Positions 7,670 to 16,199 of a stretch of DNA of 57,757 nucleotides are shown piece after piece; within the stretch, counting starts at the first letter, position 1; each line of letters opens with the position of its first letter. The stretch comes from Hymenobacter piscis (GTDB lineage Bacteria; Bacteroidota; Bacteroidia; Cytophagales; Hymenobacteraceae), in assembly GCF_018760735.1 (NCBI RefSeq), contig NZ_JAHHZN010000025.1, positions 1-57,757 on the forward strand, written 5' to 3'. The position numbers were made by a program, and so were the translations under genes. The notes beneath the pieces were generated by a model. The model was not told where the DNA came from. It worked only from the letters and a program-made list of their open reading frames with translations, and ran no database searches.

Positions 7670-8743
7670 TTACAGCCGGTGGTAGTAGCGCAGCGACTCC
7701 GCAATTTCCGCCAGCGTTACCGGCTGGTCGTACACGCCGCGCCCGATGCTCTCCAGCAGCGTGCAGTTGATGGTGGAGCCCGAGTTCTTCTTGTCCTGCA
7801 GCGCAAACTGGGCAATAGCCTCGGTTTCCAGCGTCACGAACTGCACCTTCTCGAACACCGAGAACAGGAAAGTTTCGATTTTGTCCAGTTCTTCGGCGCT
7901 GAGCAGGCCTTTCTGGTGGCTTAGCCAGGCCTCGCACACCATGCCGGCTGCCACGGCCTCCCCGTGCAGGATTTCCCGACCCGGCTGCTGGAGCAGGTAG
8001 CTTTCCAAAGCGTGGCCCACGGTGTGCCCGAAGTTGAGCAGCTTGCGCAACCCGCTTTCCAAGGGGTCCTGGGCCACAATTCGCTGCTTCAGGGCCACCG
8101 ATTCGCGGATGAGGGGCGTCCAGTCGTCCACCAGAATGCCCACGTAACGGTTGCGGGCGAAGCCGTCAGCGTCGGCAATGAGCCAGTGCTTCACGATTTC
8201 GGCGTAGCCCGATTTGAGCTGGCGGGGGTCGAGGGTTTGCAGGAAGCGGGGCTCGATAAACACGCCCGCCGGCTCCTGGAATACGCCGAGCTGGTTTTTG
8301 AAACCCATAAAATCAACCCCGGTTTTGCCGCCTACGCTGGCATCTACCTGGGCCAGCAGTGTAGTGGGCACCTGCACAAACCGCACGCCCCGCTTGTACA
8401 CGGCCGCCGCGAAACCACCCAGATCCGTTACCACACCCCCACCCAGGTTCACGACCACCGCGTAGCGGTCGGCCCGGGCCTCGGTCAGCGCGGTCCACAG
8501 CGTTTCGCAGGTAGCCAGGGTTTTGTAGTCCTCGCCGGCCGGGATTTCCACTACCTCACAGCCCGCGGGCAACACGTTTTTCAGCAAGGGCAGGCACATG
8601 GCCGCTGTGTTGGCATCCACCACCACAAACACCTGTTTAACAGCTGGTTTTTGCAGAAAATCAGCTAGTTCCGGCAGAGAACCGGGACCTACGAACATCT
8701 TTTCATTCAAAATAATATGAGTTTTATTAAAAGTTTTCGACAA
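7670..8743 (-). CDS. aroB: 3-dehydroquinate synthase
   Basis: This NAD- and zinc-dependent enzyme converts DAHP to 3-dehydroquinate, the second shikimate step. Motifs seen are NLGGGVVTDLGGFAAA (NAD binding), PTTLLAQVDASVGGKTGVD, KSGYAEIVKHWLI, LNFGHTVGHALE and HGEAVAAGM, which include the zinc ligands. The length of 357 residues is normal. The listed start is a TTG; an ATG 15 codons in (8698) would give MFVGPGSLPELADFL and is an alternative. A -7 element lies upstream at 8763-8770. aroA follows on the same strand, so the two pathway genes probably form one transcription unit. Confidence 0.94.
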   Translation of the reverse strand: MSKTFNKTHIILNEKMFVGPGSLPELADFLQKPAVKQVFVVVDANTAAMCLPLLKNVLPAGCEVVEIPAGEDYKTLATCETLWTALTEARADRYAVVVNLGGGVVTDLGGFAAAVYKRGVRFVQVPTTLLAQVDASVGGKTGVDFMGFKNQLGVFQEPAGVFIEPRFLQTLDPRQLKSGYAEIVKHWLIADADGFARNRYVGILVDDWTPLIRESVALKQRIVAQDPLESGLRKLLNFGHTVGHALESYLLQQPGREILHGEAVAAGMVCEAWLSHQKGLLSAEELDKIETFLFSVFEKVQFVTLETEAIAQFALQDKKNSGSTINCTLLESIGRGVYDQPVTLAEIAESLRYYHRL

Positions 8744-8762
8744 ACGCTTGCAAGAAATCGGA

Positions 8763-8770
8763 CAAAAATA
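8763..8770 (-). promoter_or_regulatory. Candidate promoter -7 element (TATTTTTG) for aroB
   Basis: It matches TAnnTTTG on the minus strand. It lies 19 nt before the TTG at 8743 and 64 nt before the alternative ATG at 8698. The opposite-strand lipoprotein gene begins at 8839, so this is a divergent promoter region. Confidence 0.5.
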
Positions 8771-8838
8771 GCTTGTTTTGATGCAACTATTCTAGCCGGG
8801 TTCTGCTCATGGAAACGCAACTTACCTTCTATTCGATT

Positions 8839-9297
8839 ATGAATTCTTTCGCCCGGAGCGTATTCGTCGGCGGCCTGCTCAGTGCGGGCGCCCTGTTCAC
8901 TTCCTGCAGCCGGGACGCTATGCCCACGATGGAGGAGGGCCTGGTCGGCCGTTGGGAATGGGAGCAAACTGCCGCCAAGAATCAGCACGTGCTCACCCCC
9001 GATAATACCGGCCACAAAGTAGTAGTGGAATTCGACCGGCGCGGCCGGGCCCGCTTCTACCAGGATGACAAGCTGGTGAGTGCCGCGGCTTTCATGGTAC
9101 GCCGCGACCGGGCCGGCCTGGGCGAGCCGGTACGCCACCTGATTATTTACCGGGGTTACCAGAACAACCAGTATTATTCCGTTTCCGGCAACCGCCTGCA
9201 GCTTCAGGATGCCAACGGCAAGCTCCTGCAGCATCAGTATACCCGTCTGGTAGCCGACCTCTCCGTGCAACTGCCCACCACCAAGCAAGGGCAGTAG
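8839..9297 (+). CDS. Small lipoprotein, lipocalin-like size, function unknown
   Basis: The 152-residue product begins with a lipoprotein signal peptide: MNSFARSVFVGGLLSAGALF, then the lipobox FTSC with the lipidated cysteine about residue 23. The mature part contains GLVGRWEWEQTAAKN, VVVEFDRRGRARFYQDDKLV and YYSVSGNRLQLQDANGK, a beta-rich layout resembling lipocalin-like domains that test ligand or stress status in Bacteroidota. The ATG at 8839 is preferred over 8809 because it puts the signal peptide at the N-terminus, and TACCTTCT, a near -7 element, lies between the two. It is divergent from aroB and ends in a terminator-like hairpin. No specific function is claimed. Confidence 0.75.
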   Translation: MNSFARSVFVGGLLSAGALFTSCSRDAMPTMEEGLVGRWEWEQTAAKNQHVLTPDNTGHKVVVEFDRRGRARFYQDDKLVSAAAFMVRRDRAGLGEPVRHLIIYRGYQNNQYYSVSGNRLQLQDANGKLLQHQYTRLVADLSVQLPTTKQGQ

Positions 9298-9346
9298 CCC
9301 GGCCCCGCCGGATACCCCTCCCAGCCGGACGCAACCAGATTAGCGG

Positions 9347-9384
9347 GCCCGGTAGCGCCATAGCCGGCGCTGCCGGGCTGTTTT
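9347..9384 (+). terminator. Hairpin terminator after the lipoprotein gene
   Basis: Arms GCCCGGTAGCGCC (9347-9359) and GGCGCTGCCGGGC (9366-9378) pair with one G-T position and are followed by TGTTTT. Confidence 0.65.
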
Positions 9385-9515
9385 GCGCAAGCTACGGCCA
9401 TTAATTCCCGGGGCCTTTTCGGGCCGGGGGGCCGAAGCCGGCTACTCGCGGGGAAAGCCGGCTCCCGCGCCCCGGGATGGGGCGCCACCTGCGCGAGCGA
9501 ACCGCGTTTAGCGGT

Positions 9516-9523
9516 TATCTTTG
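9516..9523 (+). promoter_or_regulatory. Candidate promoter -7 element (TATCTTTG)
   Basis: It matches TAnnTTTG and lies 43 nt before the ATG of proline dehydrogenase at 9567, which supports that start over the open frame beginning at 9477. Confidence 0.55.
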
Positions 9524-9566
9524 CGCTACCCACCCAGCCCACCCGGCCGCCGCTACCACCCCCACT

Positions 9567-10763
9567 ATGTCCCTGACCCAAGCCCCCGCCATTTCCTTCG
9601 ACGATACGGCCGTTGCCTTCGCTTCCAAGTCTGATGGTGAACTTCGCCGCATGTACGCCCTGTTTGCGGCCATGAACAACAATACACTGGTCAAGACGGG
9701 CGGCAGCCTGATGAAAACGGCGCTGAAATGGCACCTGCCCGGGGCCAAGTTTCTGATCAAAAAATCTATTTTCGAGCAGTTCTGCGGGGGCGAAACCATT
9801 CAGGAGTGTCTGCCCGTCATTCAGGAACTGGGCCGCTACAACATCGGCACCATCCTCGACTACTCGGTGGAAGGCGAAGGCAATGACCAGAGCTTCGATG
9901 CCACGACTACCGAACTGCTGGCCACTATTGACCTGGCCCATCGTTCCCGCCACATTCCATTTTCAGTTTTCAAGGTAACCGGCGTCGGCGACGCGGCTAT
10001 TCTGGAAAAGATGCAGGCGGGCAAAACGCTCACGCCGGCCGAGCAGGAAAGCTTCGAGAAAACCAGGACACGCGTTAACGCCATCTGCGCCCGCGCTCAT
10101 CAGTATGGCGTACGCGTGTTCGTGGATGCGGAGGAAAGCTGGTTTCAGGATACCATCGACCAGTTGGCCTACGAGATGATGCAGCGCTACAACCGTGAGT
10201 CGGCCATCGTCTGGAATACCTACCAGCTCTACCGTCACGACCGGCTGGAGGCCCTGCGCCAGGCCCACGCCGAGGCCGAGCGCGGCGGCTACTTCCTGGG
10301 GGGCAAGCTGGTGCGGGGTGCTTACATGGAAAAAGAAGCCCGCGTAGCCGCTCAGCAGGGCGTACCCAACCCCATCAACCCCACCAAGCAGGCTACGGAT
10401 ACGCTCTACGACGACGCCCTGCGCTTCTGCGTGCAGCACCTGGACCGCATCAGCGTGTGTGCCGGCACCCACAACGAGGCCAGCTCCCTGCTGCTGACCC
10501 AGTTGTTGCAGGAGCACGGCATCCGACCCGATGACTCCCGCGTCTGGTTCGCGCAACTCTATGGCATGAGCGACAACCTGAGCTACAACCTGGCTAATGC
10601 GGGCTTTAACACGGCCAAGTATGTGCCCTACGGCCCCGTGGAAGCCGTTATGCCCTACCTGCTGCGCCGGGCCGACGAAAACACGGCCATTGCGGGCCAA
10701 ACCAGCCGCGAGTTCCGGCTTATTCAGAAGGAGATGGCCCGCCGCCGGATTCGCCATACCTGA
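9567..10763 (+). CDS. putA: Proline dehydrogenase
   Basis: This FAD enzyme oxidises proline to pyrroline-5-carboxylate and passes electrons to the quinone pool. The 398-residue product is the single-function type, without the aldehyde dehydrogenase domain of long PutA. Signature segments include ILDYSVEGEG, VRVFVDAEESWFQ, YQLYRHDRLEAL, GGKLVRGAYMEKEA, SVCAGTHNEASS and AQLYGMSDNLSYNLA, ending with YLLRRADENTAI, the residues that contact proline and FAD. The start at 9567 fits the upstream -7 element. A strong terminator follows. Proline catabolism in these bacteria supplies glutamate and electrons. Confidence 0.93.
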   Translation: MSLTQAPAISFDDTAVAFASKSDGELRRMYALFAAMNNNTLVKTGGSLMKTALKWHLPGAKFLIKKSIFEQFCGGETIQECLPVIQELGRYNIGTILDYSVEGEGNDQSFDATTTELLATIDLAHRSRHIPFSVFKVTGVGDAAILEKMQAGKTLTPAEQESFEKTRTRVNAICARAHQYGVRVFVDAEESWFQDTIDQLAYEMMQRYNRESAIVWNTYQLYRHDRLEALRQAHAEAERGGYFLGGKLVRGAYMEKEARVAAQQGVPNPINPTKQATDTLYDDALRFCVQHLDRISVCAGTHNEASSLLLTQLLQEHGIRPDDSRVWFAQLYGMSDNLSYNLANAGFNTAKYVPYGPVEAVMPYLLRRADENTAIAGQTSREFRLIQKEMARRRIRHT

Positions 10764-10810
10764 TTCCGCCGGCCCAGACAGCTTGCCGGCATAGTTTTTG
10801 AAAAATCAGT

Positions 10811-10852
10811 GCCCGTCAGGACCGGTTTTGCACCGGTCCGACGGGCTTTTTT
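10811..10852 (+). terminator. Rho-independent terminator after proline dehydrogenase
   Basis: GCCCGTCAGGACCGG at 10811-10825 pairs with CCGGTCCGACGGGC at 10833-10846 and is followed by six Ts. Confidence 0.85.
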
Positions 10853-10902
10853 CTTACATTCCGTTTTCTTCTCTCTCATTTCCCGTTTCCTACCTTCCCT
10901 CC

Positions 10903-11271
10903 ATGATCGGCCGAGTACGCAGTCATCTAATCCGTTTTTCCCGCACTCAGGTAGGCACTACCAGCTACCTCAACCTCGTTCAGGAAGCTGAACTGGGCCT
11001 GAACCTGGATATTTCGCACGAGAAGTCCCGCCTCAATGAGATACTCACCGAAATTTCAGAGCAGGAGTTCGAAGCCGGCCGCCCCATGCTGAGCTGCCTG
11101 GTAAAAGTCAAAGGGTCGAAGGGGCAGGGCGACAATTTTTTCAAGATGTGTGAGCGGCTGGGCATGGGCGAATGGCGCACCCTGAAACAGCAGGAGGATT
11201 TTCTAACCACCCTGCGGCAGGAATGCCGGGATTTTTGGCAGAACGACGAAAATTTTCAAAAATTTGCATAA
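10903..11271 (+). CDS. Conserved hypothetical protein of 122 residues
   Basis: I cannot assign a function. The protein is soluble, with no signal peptide or membrane segment. It starts MIGRVRSHLIRFSRTQVGTTSYL. The middle part reads EFEAGRPMLSCLVKVKGSKG and then GDNFFKMCERLGMG, followed by a C-terminal helix ending CRDFWQNDENFQKF. This order resembles a small domain in many uncharacterised bacterial proteins with the pattern RPLLSavV, then PGxGFfxlA, then a helix ending near DYW; that resemblance is from memory and needs a profile search. The start at 10903 follows TACCTTCC, a near -7 sequence, and lies after a terminator, so the gene is probably monocistronic. Confidence 0.7.
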   Translation: MIGRVRSHLIRFSRTQVGTTSYLNLVQEAELGLNLDISHEKSRLNEILTEISEQEFEAGRPMLSCLVKVKGSKGQGDNFFKMCERLGMGEWRTLKQQEDFLTTLRQECRDFWQNDENFQKFA

Positions 11272-11322
11272 GTCGAAATGCGGGTTAAGAGGATGAAAAT
11301 CGGGGTATTGATTGGATGAGAA

Positions 11323-11351
11323 AGGTTGCGTGCATTTTTATGGCGCAACCT
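11323..11351. repeat. Short hairpin between the hypothetical gene and the stress-protein gene
   Basis: AGGTTGCG (11323-11330) pairs exactly with CGCAACCT (11344-11351) around a 13-nt T-rich loop. It may end the upstream transcript or lie in the leader of the next gene; the sequence does not decide. Confidence 0.4.
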
Positions 11352-11464
11352 CCTGTTTCGGCCTGCGTTAAGCACCTCGAAACCTCCGCCGGACCCTTCC
11401 TTTCCACGTAAGAAGCCGAGCGGAGACTGTTCTCTTACTTCATCCCATTTAATTCTCTCCACCC

Positions 11465-12298
11465 ATGAACAACGATTCGATTAACCCCACTAACTCCGGT
11501 ACTGGTTCAGGCGCAAACTACGGCACTGGCTCGGCCGGCACTGGTTATGGCACGGGTGCCAATACTACTTCCAGCGGCAATATGGGCAACGCCAACACCG
11601 GCGACGCTTCCACTCCTACCAACGGCGACACGAACCCCCACCATGACTACAGCGCCACTCAGAAAGGTGCTGCTGTTGCTGGCTCGGTAGGTGCTGCAGT
11701 AGGCGCCGGTATTGATGCAACGCAGAACGCCGCCGGTGACGCCGCCCGTGCCGTAACCGGCAACAACGAAACCTACGGATCAGGCAATGCCTATACGGCC
11801 GGCTCTTTCCGTGACCGTGACAGCGCCGAGCGTGCTTACCAGTCGCTGGCCTCGCGGGGCTACGATAAGGATGACGTTAACCTGGTAATGTCGAACGATG
11901 CCCGCAAGCGTCACTTCGGCGACGACACCGTAGAGACGGAGCTGGGCGATAAGGCCATGGAAGGTGCCGGTGTAGGTTCCGCCATCGGCGGCACGGCCGG
12001 TGCGGTTATCGGTGCCATTGCTGCCATCGGTACTTCGGTAGCGCTGCCCGGCCTGGGCCTGGTAATTGCCGGTCCTATTGCTGCTGCGCTGGCCGGTGCC
12101 GGTGCCGGTGGCCTGACGGGTGGCCTGGTAGGCGCTCTGGTGGGCTCGGGTATTCCTGAAGAGCACGCCGCTGAGTACGAAACCGACGTTAAGAACGGCA
12201 ACATCGTGATGGGAGTTCGTCCCCGCAACGAGGAGGACGCCCGCTACTTCGAAGAGGAGTTCCGCCGTCATAACGGTGACAAAGTTCGTCGCTACTAA
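11465..12298 (+). CDS. General stress protein 17M-like protein with glycine-zipper segment
   Basis: The 277-residue protein has three parts. Residues 1-105 are low complexity, rich in Gly, Asn, Thr and Ala. Residues about 108-165 resemble the stress-protein domain of the 17M/YflT type: YTAGSFRDRDSAERAYQSLA, then GYDKDDVNLVMS. Residues about 175-245 form a long Gly/Ala hydrophobic stretch (VGSAIGGTAGAVIGAIAAIG and more), a glycine zipper that probably inserts in or lies on a membrane. The end (PRNEEDARYFEEEF) restores the alpha/beta fold. Homologues are linked to general stress and desiccation responses; that role is family knowledge. A strong terminator follows. Confidence 0.75.
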   Translation: MNNDSINPTNSGTGSGANYGTGSAGTGYGTGANTTSSGNMGNANTGDASTPTNGDTNPHHDYSATQKGAAVAGSVGAAVGAGIDATQNAAGDAARAVTGNNETYGSGNAYTAGSFRDRDSAERAYQSLASRGYDKDDVNLVMSNDARKRHFGDDTVETELGDKAMEGAGVGSAIGGTAGAVIGAIAAIGTSVALPGLGLVIAGPIAAALAGAGAGGLTGGLVGALVGSGIPEEHAAEYETDVKNGNIVMGVRPRNEEDARYFEEEFRRHNGDKVRRY

Positions 12299-12330
12299 TT
12301 GCGCCGGAGCTTAAGCTCCCCCGATTTAAA

Positions 12331-12366
12331 AGAGGCCTTTCCTATCACAGGGAAGGCCTCTTTTTT
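12331..12366 (+). terminator. Rho-independent terminator
   Basis: AGAGGCCTTTCC pairs with GGGAAGGCCTCT around a short loop, followed by a run of Ts. It ends the stress-protein transcript. Confidence 0.85.
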
Positions 12367-12627
12367 GATAGTCAGGGGAATATAGTTTGCTGACCATCCA
12401 TTTTTGGGTGGTTATTTGCTGAACCCCTATATTCACGGACGCCCACCGGCTCGGGCCATACAACCTGTTGCCCCGTTTAGTACCCTTTACCGGGGCACTG
12501 ACTACCCGTTAAGGGCACTTATTGCACCGGTAGCCGCGTTGTTGCTGGAAACCGGAAGCCGGCCGTCGGCGTACCTCTCGGTCAGCCCCTCCCCATTTGC
12601 CAATCCCTCATTTCACCCCGTTAGTTC

Positions 12628-14775
12628 ATGTCTTCCCCCCGACTCAAAATAGGCCTTTATGCCTCGGTGTTGCTGGCGGTGTTTGTGCTGGCTTCGTACA
12701 AATTGTACCAGCGCAACGACGGCCGTCCGCCCCAGAAGGACGAGGTTCTGATTAAGGCCATGCTCTCGGGCCTGAGCCAGGCCCACTACCAGCCCGAGCG
12801 TATTGATGACGCGTTTTCCAAGCGTGTGTTCGACCTGTACCTGAAGCGGCTGGATGGCAGCAAGAAATTTCTGCTCAAAACCGATGTTGACCAGCTGGGC
12901 CGCTACCAGAAGGACATCGACAACCAGGTGCAGCGCGGCACCCATGAGTTTCTGGACCTGAGCACGCAGCTGATGGACCAGCGCATGAAGGATGTGCAGG
13001 GCCTGTACCGCGAGATTCTGGCCAAGCCCTTCGACTTCACGGTGGAGGAAACGTTCGAAACGGAGCCCGATAAAGTGGACTTTGCCGCCAATGCCGCCGC
13101 CCAGCGCGAGGAATGGCGTAAGTTTCTGAAGTACCAGACCATGGTGCGGCTCTCAGAAATGATGGAGGAGCAGGCCCGTAAGAAGGATAAGCCCCTGGCC
13201 TCAACCACGGCCAAGCCTTCGGAAGCTACCACTTCTGAACCCGTGCGGACGCCGGAACAAATGGAAGCGGAAGCCCGCAAACGGGTGCTGAAGTATTTCA
13301 ACGATTACTTCAGCGACCTGGCCCAGAACGATGCCAACGACCGGCTGGCTACTTACGCCAACGTCATTGCCAACACCTACGACCCCCACACCGAGTACTT
13401 CGCGCCCCGCGACAAGGATAACTTCGACATTGCCATGACCGGCCGGTTTGAGGGGATCGGGGCTACGCTGCAGGAAAAGGACAACCAGATCAAAGTAGCC
13501 GACATTGTGCCGGGTTCCGCTTCGGCCCGTCAGGGTGAACTGAAAGCGGGCGACATTATTCTGCGCGTGGCGCAGGGTGCCGAGGAACCCGTATCGGTGG
13601 AAGGCTGGCGCCTGGACAAAGCCATTACGCTGATCCGGGGCCGCAAAAACACCGAGGTACGCCTCACCGTGCGCAAGCCCGACAACAGCACTAAGGTGAT
13701 TCCCATCATCCGCGACGTGGTGGTGATTGAGGAAACGTACGCTCAGTCGGCCACCATCGAGGAAAACGGCACCAAACTGGGCTACATCAAGCTGCCGAAC
13801 TTCTACGCCGATTTCAACGACAACGGGGGCCGTAGCTCGGCCGCCGATGTGAAAAAGGAAGTAGAGAAGCTCAAGCAGGAAAATGTGAAAGGCATTGTGC
13901 TGGACCTGCGCTTCAACGGCGGCGGCTCCCTACAGGATGCGGTGGAAATGGTTGGCCTGTTCATCGACAGCGGCCCGGTAGTGCAGGTGCGCGGGGGCCA
14001 GGGCGCTCCCACCATCCTCAACGACCGGGACCCGCGCGTGCAGTACAGCGGACCGCTGATTGTGCTGGTCAACAAGTACAGCGCGTCGGCCTCCGAAATT
14101 CTGGCTGCTGCTATCCAGGATTATAAGCGCGGTATCGTGATGGGCTCGGCCAGCACGTATGGTAAAGGCACCGTCCAACGGATTTTTGATCTTGACGACG
14201 CCATGCCCGCCGAATTTAACGGGATCAAGCCCTTCGGTTCGCTTAAGCTGACTACCCAGAAGTTTTACCGCATCAACGGGGGCTCCACTCAGTTTAAAGG
14301 TGTCATTCCGGACATCATTCTGCCCGATGCCTACAGCTACCTTGATCAGGGCGAAAAGGAAACGGACTATCCGCTGAAGTGGGACGAAATCACCCCTGCC
14401 CGCTACCGCGCCTGGAACGATGCCCCGGCCATCGATAAGCTTCGGCAGGCCAGCCTGGCCCGCGTCAACTCCAGCCCCAGCTTCACCCAGCTCTCCGATA
14501 TGGTGAAGCGCATGGTGAAGCGCAAGGACGAGACGAAGGTCTCGCTGCAGCTGACCAACTACCGCGCCGAGCAGCAACAGGCCAAGCTGGAGGCGGATAA
14601 GTACGAGGCCATCCAGAACGCCGCCCAGCCCATGGCTATTACGCCCCTGGCCTTCGATCTGCGCCAGCTCGGGGCCGATACCACCAAGGTGAACCGGGCT
14701 TCGCGCTTCGTAAAGCCCCTCAAGAAAGATATCACCTTGCGCGAAGCCGTAGCCGTTCTCAAGGACGAGATATAG
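12628..14775 (+). CDS. prc: Carboxy-terminal (tail-specific) processing protease, S41A family
   Basis: The 715-residue protein is a periplasmic serine protease that degrades or trims proteins from their C-terminus. It has an N-terminal membrane anchor or uncleaved signal (IGLYASVLLAVFVLASYKLY, about 8-27), a long helical Tsp-type N-terminal domain, a PDZ domain (about 270-350, from GIGATLQEKDNQIKVADIVP), the S41 catalytic core and a C-terminal helical domain. The catalytic Ser is S487 in YSASASEI and the Lys is K513 in TYGKGTVQ, with nearly the same spacing as E. coli Prc. Length is normal for the long Prc type. It stands alone between two terminators. Confidence 0.94.
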   Translation: MSSPRLKIGLYASVLLAVFVLASYKLYQRNDGRPPQKDEVLIKAMLSGLSQAHYQPERIDDAFSKRVFDLYLKRLDGSKKFLLKTDVDQLGRYQKDIDNQVQRGTHEFLDLSTQLMDQRMKDVQGLYREILAKPFDFTVEETFETEPDKVDFAANAAAQREEWRKFLKYQTMVRLSEMMEEQARKKDKPLASTTAKPSEATTSEPVRTPEQMEAEARKRVLKYFNDYFSDLAQNDANDRLATYANVIANTYDPHTEYFAPRDKDNFDIAMTGRFEGIGATLQEKDNQIKVADIVPGSASARQGELKAGDIILRVAQGAEEPVSVEGWRLDKAITLIRGRKNTEVRLTVRKPDNSTKVIPIIRDVVVIEETYAQSATIEENGTKLGYIKLPNFYADFNDNGGRSSAADVKKEVEKLKQENVKGIVLDLRFNGGGSLQDAVEMVGLFIDSGPVVQVRGGQGAPTILNDRDPRVQYSGPLIVLVNKYSASASEILAAAIQDYKRGIVMGSASTYGKGTVQRIFDLDDAMPAEFNGIKPFGSLKLTTQKFYRINGGSTQFKGVIPDIILPDAYSYLDQGEKETDYPLKWDEITPARYRAWNDAPAIDKLRQASLARVNSSPSFTQLSDMVKRMVKRKDETKVSLQLTNYRAEQQQAKLEADKYEAIQNAAQPMAITPLAFDLRQLGADTTKVNRASRFVKPLKKDITLREAVAVLKDEI

Positions 14776-14798
14776 CCGCTCAACAATCGGATCAGAGC

Positions 14799-14835
14799 AA
14801 AGCCCTTCTGCACTGCGTGCGGAAGGGCTTTTTTG
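14799..14835 (+). terminator. Rho-independent terminator after prc
   Basis: AAAGCCCTTC pairs with GAAGGGCTTT, with a GC-rich inner stem and a following T-run. Confidence 0.85.
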
Positions 14836-14969
14836 CTGTTCCTTCGCCCGGCTTCAGCTTTCTTTATAGTGCTACAATCAACTTATAATCAGCTACATAA
14901 AAGCCAAAGTTTAATGACAATATTTTTAGCAATAAAGAACCTAATTATTAGTAATTTGGTTTACTAATC

Positions 14970-16010
14970 ATGAAGACGACGAACATGGAAACGACCATCA
15001 TCCCGCTGATTACCGACGAGCAGAAGCAAGCGGAGGAAACCTGGCGCAAATCGATTCCGGCCCAGGTGTTCCTTAATTACTTCTTCGCCATCAACTACCA
15101 CATCGAGCAGGCCGACGACGCCCTGGGCGGACTGCAGCACCTGCCCTACTTCCGGGCTCACCAGGCGGAGCTGGCGGAAACCGACCTGCAGGCCATTACC
15201 AAAATGCTGCACGCCTGCTGGAGCACCGAGTACGCGTTGCGCGCTACTGCGGAACTCGGCGACGAGGATTACCTGCGTAATGCCCTGCACTGGACTTTCC
15301 CGCAGGCCTACCACACCATCACGGCCGGCTTGCAGGCTTTTTTATACACCGCCGGCGTGCGCAGCAACAACCCTTCGCTGATACGCCGGGAAGTGGGCCG
15401 TTTGGTGGTCCGCAACGCCTATCCGCGGCCGGTTTCCTTCTATGCCGCCGGGGCGTACGGCGACTTTAGCATTCACCGCCTGCCGCTGGCCGGCTACAAG
15501 GCGGGGCTGCACATTGCCGGGCAGGAAATCGATGCTCAGGCCCAGATTGGTCAGTTTCTGCGCACGACCCGCAAAATCAAGGCGCAGGCCACCCGCCAGC
15601 AGGTGCAGGCCAACGCCAATACGGCCCTGCGCAGCCAGAAAACCGGCAAGGTGCTGGACAAGTGGACGGCTGCCCACTGGCAGCAGATTACCTGGCGGCT
15701 GGGCTATACCACTATTTTCGACTTACTGGGTCGTCTGCGCGTGTCGCAGACCAGCCGGGAGATTGAGCGGTTCGTGGAGGCCGATATCGACTTCAAGCTG
15801 TTCCATAACTCCCTGCTCAACATTGTGAGCTACCTCAACGGCATCCACGAAACCTACGTGGCCAAGGCCCTGGGGCTGGAGCGCTACCAGCAGCTGGTGG
15901 CCGAGCTACCCCGCCACCTGCAGCACTCCTTCGTGGAGGAGCGCTTGCAGAGCCGCGTTGCCCCCCTGCTGCGCCCCGACGAGACGCCCCTGCTGCGCAT
16001 GGCTGCCTAA
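14970..16010 (+). CDS. Hypothetical 346-residue all-helical protein
   Basis: No function is recognised. The protein is soluble and predicted to be mostly helical, with no signal peptide. It contains LNYFFAINYHIEQADDALGG (about 32-51) and later NALHWTFPQAYHTITAGLQA followed by FLYTAGV, a spacing and composition reminiscent of HEPN-type helical bundles, but no clear RxxxxH motif is present. The second half has a basic stretch (RTTRKIKAQATRQQVQANAN), then DLLGRLRVSQTSREIERFVE. It is preceded by about 100 bp of AT-rich DNA unlike its neighbours and followed by a terminator, so it is a single-gene unit. Alternatives include a conserved cytoplasmic protein with no defence role. Confidence 0.65.
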   Translation: MKTTNMETTIIPLITDEQKQAEETWRKSIPAQVFLNYFFAINYHIEQADDALGGLQHLPYFRAHQAELAETDLQAITKMLHACWSTEYALRATAELGDEDYLRNALHWTFPQAYHTITAGLQAFLYTAGVRSNNPSLIRREVGRLVVRNAYPRPVSFYAAGAYGDFSIHRLPLAGYKAGLHIAGQEIDAQAQIGQFLRTTRKIKAQATRQQVQANANTALRSQKTGKVLDKWTAAHWQQITWRLGYTTIFDLLGRLRVSQTSREIERFVEADIDFKLFHNSLLNIVSYLNGIHETYVAKALGLERYQQLVAELPRHLQHSFVEERLQSRVAPLLRPDETPLLRMAA

Positions 16011-16048
16011 GCACTGTCCCGACTTGTTTTCCTACTCCATATACACGT

Positions 16049-16080
16049 AAGCGCCGGCTCTTTGGGCCGGCGCTTTTTGC
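16049..16080 (+). terminator. Rho-independent terminator
   Basis: AGCGCCGGC pairs perfectly with GCCGGCGCT around a 7-nt loop, followed by TTTTGC. It ends the transcript of the 346-residue hypothetical gene. Confidence 0.85.
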
Positions 16081-16143
16081 GTTCCGGTATTTCGAAATCA
16101 GGCGGGCCGGCCGGGGGCGTTAGGTTAGGCGGGCGGGCCGCGC

Positions 16144-16151
16144 TATTTTTG
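16144..16151 (+). promoter_or_regulatory. Candidate promoter -7 element (TATTTTTG) for lysS
   Basis: It matches TAnnTTTG and lies 48 nt before the lysS ATG. A 20-nt perfect palindrome lies between it and the start codon. Confidence 0.6.
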
Positions 16152-16164
16152 CAGCTTGACTTGC

Positions 16165-16184
16165 CGGGCCCCACGTGGGGCCCG
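16165..16184. promoter_or_regulatory. Perfect 20-nt palindrome in the lysS leader
   Basis: The sequence reads the same on both strands around the centre CACGTG (CGGGCCCCAC then GTGGGGCCCG). It begins 13 nt after the -7 element, near the expected transcript start, and ends 15 nt before the ATG. It could be a protein-binding operator or, in RNA, a strong hairpin close to the ribosome-binding region. No known binding protein is assigned. Confidence 0.6.
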
Positions 16185-16199
16185 TTACCCCCTTGCCGT

